Shown: positions 6,461-11,436 of the stretch, in pieces
How positions within the stretch are numbered: the stretch's first letter is position 1
Layout: every line of letters starts with the position of its first letter
Made by a program: the position numbers and the translations under genes
Origin: DASVDE01 sp035558955
Lineage (GTDB): Bacteria > Actinomycetota > Thermoleophilia > Solirubrobacterales > 70-9
DNA length: 11,436 nucleotides
NCBI GenBank assembly: GCA_035558955.1
Contig: DATMBX010000068.1
Span: 1 to 11,436, forward strand
Direction: 5' to 3'
Notes under the pieces: model-generated
What the model was told of the DNA's origin: nothing
What the model saw: only the letters and a program-made list of their open reading frames with translations
Databases searched by the model: none

Positions 6461-6503
6461 GTGCAACGCATACGACAGCCATGGCATGTCGTTTGCGTTG
6501 CAC
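6461..6503. repeat. 43-base inverted repeat between the MBL gene and the acylase
   Basis: The left arm GTGCAACGCATACGACA (6461-6477) pairs with the right arm TGTCGTTTGCGTTGCAC (6487-6503) at 16 of 17 positions. They are separated by GCCATGGCA, which itself contains the 8-base palindrome GCCATGGC. The hairpin begins 10 bases past the MBL stop codon on the minus strand. It has no U-tract on either strand, so it is not a standard intrinsic terminator. It could be a factor-assisted terminator, an mRNA-processing or stability hairpin, or a copy of an extragenic palindromic repeat family. Confidence 0.85.
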
Positions 6504-6513
6504 CTCCGGTGGG

Positions 6514-7263
6514 TTAGGGGACGAGGTCGGCGGGGAGGTGGGACTCGGCGGCGAGTTTCTGTAGGTGGGCCTCCATCACCAGGGCGGCGGCGGGGCGCAC
6601 CTCTTCCGGGACGTCGTCCCAGACTTCGGCGAGGAGGGCTTCTCGGGAGCGCTCTCCGCGCTCTAGGGCGGCGAGGAGGCGGCATTCGCGCATCTCGCGA
6701 TGCTCGACGTACTCGGCGAGCTTTGCGGGCGGGTCGGTTATCCAGGGGCCGTGCCCGGGGCACATCAGCTCGATCTCCTGGGACTGGAGCAGGCGGAGGG
6801 ACTCCATGTAAGAGGAGAGCGAGCCGCCATCGGGCGGGACGAAGGTCGACCCCTCCCCCAGGACCAGGTCGCCGCTGAAGCAGACGCCGTCGGCGGTGAG
6901 GAAACAGACGTGGTCGGCGGCGTGGCCGGGGGTGGCGATGACACGGAGGTCTGCATGCTCCTCACCGTCGGAGGGGAGGATCACCGGAGGCGCATCAGTC
7001 TCGGAAACAGCAGCAACGAGGGAGTTGGCGCCATCGGCATGATCGCCATGGGAGTGGGTTAGGAGGATGAGGCCGAGCCCGCCCCTTTCCTCGGCAGCGG
7101 CGCAAATGGCGGCGATGTGGCCGGAGTCGTTCGGTCCGGGGTCGATCACGACGCAAGGTTCGGACCCGTAGAGGTAGGTGTTCGTCCCCTCGTGCGTCAT
7201 CGGCCCCGGATTAGGCGCGACAATCCGCACGATCTCCGGGTGGTTCGGTGCCTTCTCGTCCAC
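6514..7263 (-). CDS. MBL-fold metallo-hydrolase with LACTB2-like C-terminal winged helix
   Basis: The 249-residue protein carries the full metallo-beta-lactamase metal set: THSHGDH (His70, His72, Asp74, His75), His114 in TPGHAADH, Asp132 in SGDLVLG and His171 in PGHGP. The N-terminus VRIVAPNPGPMTHEGTNTYL and the C-terminal helical part (about 183-245, EHREMRECRLLAAL onward) match the LACTB2-like subgroup, whose winged-helix tail is linked to nuclease or thioesterase-like activities; the substrate here is open. No signal peptide, so it is cytoplasmic. The start is GTG 7263, which sits at the edge of a large hairpin. A GTG at codon 12, preceded at short range by GGAG, is an alternative that would begin at the conserved MRIVAPNPGP. 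It lies between the WYL regulator and the acylase on the same strand. Confidence 0.9.
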   Translation of the reverse strand: MDEKAPNHPEIVRIVAPNPGPMTHEGTNTYLYGSEPCVVIDPGPNDSGHIAAICAAAEERGGLGLILLTHSHGDHADGANSLVAAVSETDAPPVILPSDGEEHADLRVIATPGHAADHVCFLTADGVCFSGDLVLGEGSTFVPPDGGSLSSYMESLRLLQSQEIELMCPGHGPWITDPPAKLAEYVEHREMRECRLLAALERGERSREALLAEVWDDVPEEVRPAAALVMEAHLQKLAAESHLPADLVP

Positions 7264-7309
7264 GTTCCCGACTTTCTACCCCCTATAGAGGGGTCAAAGT
7301 CGGGAACGT
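7262..7309. repeat. 48-base hairpin between the WYL regulator and the MBL gene
   Basis: The outer arms ACGTTCCCGACTTT (7262-7275) and AAAGTCGGGAACGT (7296-7309) are exact reverse complements (14 bp). Inside, ACCCC (7278-7282) pairs with GGGGT (7290-7294) after a small internal loop (CT against C), leaving a 7-base loop. On the minus strand the structure starts 4 bases past the WYL stop and ends inside the MBL start codon. It fills nearly the whole 50-base gap, so it must act in the mRNA or as a binding site for anything reading through. No U-tract follows. It could be a terminator of the U-less type, a translational control hairpin, or an interspersed palindrome. Confidence 0.9.
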
Positions 7310-7313
7310 CGCT

Positions 7314-9362
7314 TTAACCAGCGACCTCTCTGGCGATTGCGGCGCGGGCGTCGTCGGGCTCGAGGACTACGAGGTCGCCGGCGCCGCGGAGGATCTCCCG
7401 CACCAGCCAGGACGTTCCCGCGTAGGGAAGCTCGACGACGACGGCGCCATCGGCCAGCTCCTCGACCACGGTGCGCTCCTCGCGCAGCCAGCGCGCTCGT
7501 TCCGGGGAGACCCAAACGCGGGCCACATTGGCGGTCGGCACCTCGCCGTGCGTCATCCAGCCCTCGACGCCGGCCAGCTCCTCGACCTCCGGGCGCGGCT
7601 CGAAGGTCTCCTCGGAGAGGGTCGCCTCTTTGATCCGGTCCAGCTTGAAGTGGCGCACGTCCTCTCTGCTGAGGTCGAAGCACTCCACGTACCAGCCCTC
7701 GCGCCCGTTCTCCAGCCGGTAGGGCTCGACGCGGCGCTTGGTGAACTGGTCCTCGTTCTCCTTGTAGTACTGCAGCTCGAGGACGCGGCTGGCGGCGATC
7801 GCCTCGTTGACGACTCGGGCGACCTCGGCGTCGTCGCCGCCGCCGGACGCGATCTCCAGCCCCTCCTCGGACGGGTCGTGGCCGAGCGCCTCGACGATCT
7901 TCGACCGGGCGCTCTGCAGGCCGCCCTGGGGGAGATGGTCGCCGAAGAGGTCGATCGCGGCGACCAGCGCCTTCGCCTCCAGCGGCAGCAGCCGCGCGGG
8001 CCGGGCGAAGTTGTCGCCATAGGGCTCGGAGTCGACCTCGATCTCATCGCCCAGGATCTCGGCGTAGAGGACGTAGGTGCCGCCGCCGAAGTTGACGACG
8101 TTGAGCAGCTCGATGTCCTCCTGCAGCTCCTCGGCGGTCAGCTCCAACCGCTGGCGCAGGTCTGCGGTCTGCAGCCGCTCGCCCTTCTTGGCCGCCTCGA
8201 TCAGCAGGCCGGCGAGGGTGACCAGGCGGGCGAAGCGCTCCGGGCGGATCGCCGCCTCGCTGCGCCCGTTGGAGCGGCGGCGCGGCGCCTCGCGCAGCGG
8301 GCGCTCGACGATCTCGGCCGGCTCGAAGCCGTTCTCGTGGCGATCGTGGAGGAGGGAGAGGCGGCTCTCCGCCTCCTCGCGCAGCTCCTCGGGCGCCAGC
8401 ACCTGAGCGTTCTGGCGCCAGCGCAGAACCCAGGCGATCAGCTCCCGCGACGACGCGTACTCGGTCTCGAAGACGACGCCCTTGCCCGGCGCGCCGTTGG
8501 ACTTTCTCGCCGGGCGCAGCTCGCCGTAGGCGCCGAAGTCCCGCTCGATCAGCCAGGCGATGCGGTCGCGAACGAAGATCTTGGCCGTGCCGCGCAGCTC
8601 CCCCAGCTGCCAGTCGGCGCGCTGGCCGTAGTCGCGGCGGTCGAAGTCCTCGGGAGGTGAGAAGTCGTGTTCGGCCTTCGACGCGTAGCCGACCTTGCCC
8701 TGGATGCGGGAGAGGCGGAAGACACGCACCGCGTCGCGCTCATGAGCGTGACCGATCAAATAGAACTGGCCGCCGCGGAAGACGAGGTGGAAGGGATCGA
8801 CCTTGCGCTTCGCGGTCTCGTCGCGCTCCATCGTGTAGTAGGTGAACTCGATCGTCTTGCGGCGGGAGATCGCGGTCTCGATCTTGGAGAGGCGCTGGGA
8901 GAGATCGCGGCCGCCGGCGGAGGCGGTCATCGCCATCTCGACCGGGGCGCGGTCGGTCTCGGTGACCGGGTTTGGGTGCCCCCAGGCGACCTGCTGCAGG
9001 GCGAGGCGCAGCGGCTCCGCGTAGGCGAAGCCGCCGTCGGTCAGCAGGGAGAGGGCAGTGGAGAGCGCCGCCAGCTCGTTGTCGTCGAACTCGATCGCGT
9101 CGAGGTAGAAGTTCTCCGGGGGGAGCGAGTACAGCTCGGCCTCGAAGAATCCCTCGCCGGGCTTCTCCACCCCGAGCTGGATGCCGAGGCTCTCCAGCTC
9201 CGCGCGGTCGGCGTAGAAGCGGCGTGCGAAGGCGTCGTCGTTCATGTCGCTGTAGCCCTCGACCTCGCGCTTGATCTCCAGGGCGGAGACGGGCCTCCCC
9301 TGGGCCATCAGGAACGAGATCAGAGAGAGCTGGCGGATCAGCTTCTCGGTGTCCTTCGCCAC
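7314..9362 (-). CDS. Double-WYL transcriptional regulator, PafB-PafC-like single chain
   Basis: The 682-residue product is two HTH-WYL units in tandem. Unit 1 has an N-terminal winged helix (3-62, with SALEIKREVEGYSDMNDDAFARRFYADRAEL), a WYL core (about 155-230, with VDPFHLVFRGGQFYLIGHAH and VFRLSRI) and a WCX-type C-terminal extension (about 255-340). A low-complexity linker (350-370) leads to unit 2: a weaker HTH (374-435), WYL (about 515-585, with RRVEPYRLENGREGWYVECFD and HFKLDRI) and WCX (about 610-682). Separate PafB and PafC form a heterodimeric DNA-damage-response activator in mycobacteria, and fused forms occur in other actinobacteria; WYL domains are thought to sense nucleic acid ligands. 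The start is GTG 9362 with no Shine-Dalgarno, possibly leaderless. No Pup or proteasome genes are visible, and the divergent neighbour is a small membrane protein. Confidence 0.88.
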   Translation of the reverse strand: MAKDTEKLIRQLSLISFLMAQGRPVSALEIKREVEGYSDMNDDAFARRFYADRAELESLGIQLGVEKPGEGFFEAELYSLPPENFYLDAIEFDDNELAALSTALSLLTDGGFAYAEPLRLALQQVAWGHPNPVTETDRAPVEMAMTASAGGRDLSQRLSKIETAISRRKTIEFTYYTMERDETAKRKVDPFHLVFRGGQFYLIGHAHERDAVRVFRLSRIQGKVGYASKAEHDFSPPEDFDRRDYGQRADWQLGELRGTAKIFVRDRIAWLIERDFGAYGELRPARKSNGAPGKGVVFETEYASSRELIAWVLRWRQNAQVLAPEELREEAESRLSLLHDRHENGFEPAEIVERPLREAPRRRSNGRSEAAIRPERFARLVTLAGLLIEAAKKGERLQTADLRQRLELTAEELQEDIELLNVVNFGGGTYVLYAEILGDEIEVDSEPYGDNFARPARLLPLEAKALVAAIDLFGDHLPQGGLQSARSKIVEALGHDPSEEGLEIASGGGDDAEVARVVNEAIAASRVLELQYYKENEDQFTKRRVEPYRLENGREGWYVECFDLSREDVRHFKLDRIKEATLSEETFEPRPEVEELAGVEGWMTHGEVPTANVARVWVSPERARWLREERTVVEELADGAVVVELPYAGTSWLVREILRGAGDLVVLEPDDARAAIAREVAG

Positions 9363-9366
9363 GGGT

Positions 9367-9384
9367 TCGCAGGATAGTCTGCGA
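9367..9384. promoter_or_regulatory. Inverted repeat in the 30-base divergent promoter region of the WYL regulator
   Basis: TCGCAG (9367-9372), six bases GATAGT, then CTGCGA (9379-9384) form an exact 6-6-6 dyad between the WYL regulator start (GTG 9362, minus) and the small membrane protein start (ATG 9393, plus). The gap is only 30 bases and has no Shine-Dalgarno on either side, so both messages may be leaderless or nearly so. GATAGT (plus) and TATCCT (minus) inside the dyad resemble -10 elements. A site here could be the regulator's own operator, controlling both genes. Chance symmetry cannot be excluded for arms this short. Confidence 0.35.
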
Positions 9385-9392
9385 CCGGCGCC

Positions 9393-9710
9393 ATGGACAT
9401 TCTGCGCAACCTCTTCGGCAGCGTAACTTCCGGGATCATCCGGCTGGCGGTCACCGCCGGGGTCCTGTTCCTCGTCTACCTCTTCATCGTCAAGCCGGTC
9501 CTACAGACGACCAGCGACGCGATCGACAAGAGCGGCCTGAGCGAGCTGAGCAAAACGTTCGACGACGTCAACGTGCAGGTTCAGCGACAGATCAGACGGT
9601 CGCTGAACGCGACCCAGCCGGGCGCCGCAAGACGCCGGCGGCTGATTCGCTGCATCCAGCATGCCGATCAGGATGTCGACAAGATCCAGCGCTGCACTCG
9701 GAAGTTCTGA
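9393..9710 (+). CDS. Small single-pass membrane protein of unknown function
   Basis: The 105-residue product has one clear transmembrane segment (about 13-37, IIRLAVTAGVLFLVYLFIVKPVL). A soluble helix with acidic and hydrophobic spacing follows (42-70), then a strongly basic stretch (GAARRRRLIRC, 77-87) and a short tail with Cys87 and Cys101. The N-terminus has no cleavable signal, so it is probably an anchored protein with most of its length on one side of the membrane. It is divergent from the WYL regulator by 30 bases and precedes the secreted-protein gene by 44 bases, possibly in one transcript with it. TatA was considered because PafBC genes often neighbour tat genes, but the TatA hinge and amphipathic-helix pattern is missing. 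No function is assigned. Confidence 0.75.
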   Translation: MDILRNLFGSVTSGIIRLAVTAGVLFLVYLFIVKPVLQTTSDAIDKSGLSELSKTFDDVNVQVQRQIRRSLNATQPGAARRRRLIRCIQHADQDVDKIQRCTRKF

Positions 9711-9754
9711 TCAGACGCGCGCTGTATCGTGACGCGATCGATCGGGCAGGGGCG

Positions 9755-11436
9755 ATGAGCGACTCGGGGCAACTCATCTGGGCGGTTCTATGTGCGGCCA
9801 TCGGCGCGCTGGCGCTGGCGCCCGCCGCCGGCGCGGCGGTCACCTCGTCGCAGATAATCTCGCCCGCCGGTCCGAGTTTCGCGATCGCGGACCACGACGC
9901 GCCGAACACAATCGCGGTTTCCGGCACCAGCAACGGCGGCGACCTGGACAGAGTCGACCTCAACTGCTTCTACGACGTAGGAGGGGTTCGCAGAAGCGCG
10001 AGACTCGCCGTCGACGTAGATGTGGACGGCAGCGGCAGCTTCTCAGCGCCGGCTGCCAACCTCGCAAACATCGAGGATCGCGTCTGCCGGCTGCGAGCCG
10101 TTCCCGCGGGCGAAGACCCGCCGGATCTGACCCCCTTCTCCGGGCCGGTGATGGCGATCGGAGAACGCGAAACCATCAAGGTCTCGGGTGGCCCGAACGG
10201 CGGCGTTACGACGGATTACTACATCTGGGGCCAACAGCTGACCGTCGGTATCGAATACGCGTCAGCGGGCTCCTGCGGGATCTCCGATTCCTTCCTCTAC
10301 GACGCAGGCTTCGACGCCACAACTACCACTTTCGCATGCGCCGGCTACTGGAACCGGGCAAATGCCCCGCTCGGGCAAGGCACCCGCTCGGAGGTCCAGG
10401 CCGACGGCGCGAACGCCTACGTGCCCGCCGGCGCGGCGAGCATCAACTCCGCAGCCTCCGGCCTTCCCCCGCTCGCCTACTCCTACGGCCAAAACCCGCT
10501 GAACGGCGACCTGACGATCGAGGAGTCAGACCCGATAGTCAAATGCTCAAGCGGCGCTTTCCCACCGGACCCCTCGAACTGCCCCGCCTTCAGTGGCACC
10601 GGCGTGCGCCTCGATCGCACGATCGAGCAGACCGAGGACGGCCACCTGGTGACGATTACCGACCGCTTCGTCAGCACTGACGGCCAGGCCCATTCACTCG
10701 ACCTGCTGACAGAGAACGACCAGCAGTTCGGCACGGGAAACGGCTTTGATGTCGCTTACCGATTCCCGGGCGAGGTGTCCTACTCAACCCACAGCGAAGG
10801 TGACGTCGTCTCCTTTCCCGACGCAGAGCCGGGGGCGGTCTTAATCGAGGTCGACGGCTCACCGGACGGAGACCCGACTACCGGTCGCGGGGCGATCGTG
10901 TTCGACCGACCCTCATCTCCGGCCACGTTCAATTACGTCACCTCGAGCGTCAGCGAGTTCTACTTCCACCAGACCGTCAACGTGCCGGCCGGCGGGTCGA
11001 TCACAGTCCGCCTCGCCTACGTCCAGGGCTACACCCAGGCCGAGGTCGACGCCCTCGTCCAGCAGGCCAAAGACGCCTTCGCCCCAACGCCTTCCGATCC
11101 GGCGGCATCGCCGCCCCCGAGCGGATCGGGACTGACGGGACTCGGGCTGCGGAGAGCGAGGCTGAACCGACGCAACGGGACCGCGATCCTCCCGGTCGCG
11201 GTGCCCGGAGCCGGCCGTCTCGTCCTCACAGGGGGGAGAAAGGTGAAAAGGCTCCAGCGCCGTTCCGCCCGGGCCGGCGTCGTCAACTTGACAGTGACGC
11301 CAAAGGGCCAGTTCGCCGAGAAACTGGAGCGAAAGGGGAGCCTCGCGGTCTCGGTGAGGGTCACGTTCACCTCGGCAACCGGGGAGACCGGGTTCGTGCG
11401 CAGGAGGCTGGTCCTGCACATGAAACGCCGCGCCAC
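9755..11436 (+). CDS. Large secreted beta-rich protein of unknown function (partial, open at the right edge)
   Basis: From ATG 9755 the frame stays open for 560 codons to the window edge with no stop, and codon third positions are mostly G/C. AGGGG lies a few bases upstream of the ATG. Residues 8-28 form a hydrophobic signal-peptide-like core ending AAGAA, although the n-region (MSDSGQ) lacks the usual positive charge. Residues 30-440 are Gly/Asp/Thr-rich and predicted beta, with six cysteines (71, 111, 174, 195, 264, 276) that could form disulfides. A helix (427-442, QAEVDALVQQAKDAF) and a Pro/Ser linker (443-460) precede a C-terminal Arg/Val-rich beta module (461-560), much like the end of the DUF1906 protein. 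The frame is likely within a few codons of its natural end. An Arg-rich reading in the next frame (9790-10680) is its shadow. Function unknown. Confidence 0.8.
   Translation, partial: MSDSGQLIWAVLCAAIGALALAPAAGAAVTSSQIISPAGPSFAIADHDAPNTIAVSGTSNGGDLDRVDLNCFYDVGGVRRSARLAVDVDVDGSGSFSAPAANLANIEDRVCRLRAVPAGEDPPDLTPFSGPVMAIGERETIKVSGGPNGGVTTDYYIWGQQLTVGIEYASAGSCGISDSFLYDAGFDATTTTFACAGYWNRANAPLGQGTRSEVQADGANAYVPAGAASINSAASGLPPLAYSYGQNPLNGDLTIEESDPIVKCSSGAFPPDPSNCPAFSGTGVRLDRTIEQTEDGHLVTITDRFVSTDGQAHSLDLLTENDQQFGTGNGFDVAYRFPGEVSYSTHSEGDVVSFPDAEPGAVLIEVDGSPDGDPTTGRGAIVFDRPSSPATFNYVTSSVSEFYFHQTVNVPAGGSITVRLAYVQGYTQAEVDALVQQAKDAFAPTPSDPAASPPPSGSGLTGLGLRRARLNRRNGTAILPVAVPGAGRLVLTGGRKVKRLQRRSARAGVVNLTVTPKGQFAEKLERKGSLAVSVRVTFTSATGETGFVRRRLVLHMKRRA

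Noticed and set aside
4804..6564. Plus-strand open frame of 586 codons opposite the acylase
   Set aside because: Antisense shadow; no domain signal, while the minus strand has all Ntn-hydrolase motifs.
7248..8660. Plus-strand open frame of 470 codons opposite the WYL regulator
   Set aside because: Leu/Asp/Gly-rich shadow of the WYL gene with no motif.
9393..9710. TatA candidate because PafBC genes are often near tat genes
   Set aside because: The protein has a transmembrane helix, but not the short hinge followed by the amphipathic helix and acidic tail of TatA; its tail is basic.
9790..10680. Arg-rich 296-codon open frame on the plus strand
   Set aside because: It is offset from the frame starting at 9755, which gives a balanced secreted protein and stays open far longer. 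The Arg-rich reading is typical of a frame-shifted G+C-rich gene.

Overview
The window is G+C-rich DNA (roughly 65-70 % by eye) with tightly packed genes, frequent GTG starts and few purine-rich ribosome binding sites. A single-chain PafB-PafC-like regulator, a secreted DUF1906 protein and secreted proteins ending in an Arg/Val-rich beta module together suggest a chromosomal piece of an actinobacterium, most likely Thermoleophilia/Solirubrobacterales. That placement is inference from protein style, not from a marker gene. There are no rRNA or tRNA genes, no CRISPR array, no transposase and no gene-free stretch longer than about 125 bases.

Left part (1-2780, all minus strand). From high to low coordinate: a secreted DUF1906 glycoside-hydrolase-like protein; an ArsR-type winged-helix regulator followed 12 bases later by a pyridoxamine-phosphate-oxidase-fold (PPOX) protein, a likely two-gene operon; and the first 21 codons of a secreted protein that leaves the window at base 1.

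Middle (2897-3996, plus strand). Two small unknown genes overlap by 8 bases (54 and 95 codons). They are followed by a complete ORF6N-domain gene, which has clearly lower G+C and looks like horizontally acquired, phage-related DNA. The ORF6N gene contains a perfect 17-base inverted repeat with a one-base spacer inside its conserved domain. This is the most unusual signal in the window.

Right-middle (4009-9362, minus strand). A PafBC-like double-WYL regulator, an MBL-fold hydrolase with a LACTB2-like C-terminus and a penicillin-acylase-family Ntn hydrolase lie head to tail. Both junctions carry strong palindromes: a 48-base hairpin that runs into the MBL start codon, then a 43-base hairpin and a 22-base perfect palindrome between the MBL gene and the acylase. 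These may be processing, attenuation or repeat elements that break the cluster into separately controlled units.

Right end (9393-11436, plus strand). A small single-pass membrane protein is divergent from the WYL regulator, across 30 bases that hold a 6-6-6 inverted repeat. It is followed by a long secreted protein that stays open to the window edge. This last gene has no stop inside the window and is probably only a few codons short of complete. Its C-terminal module resembles that of the DUF1906 protein.
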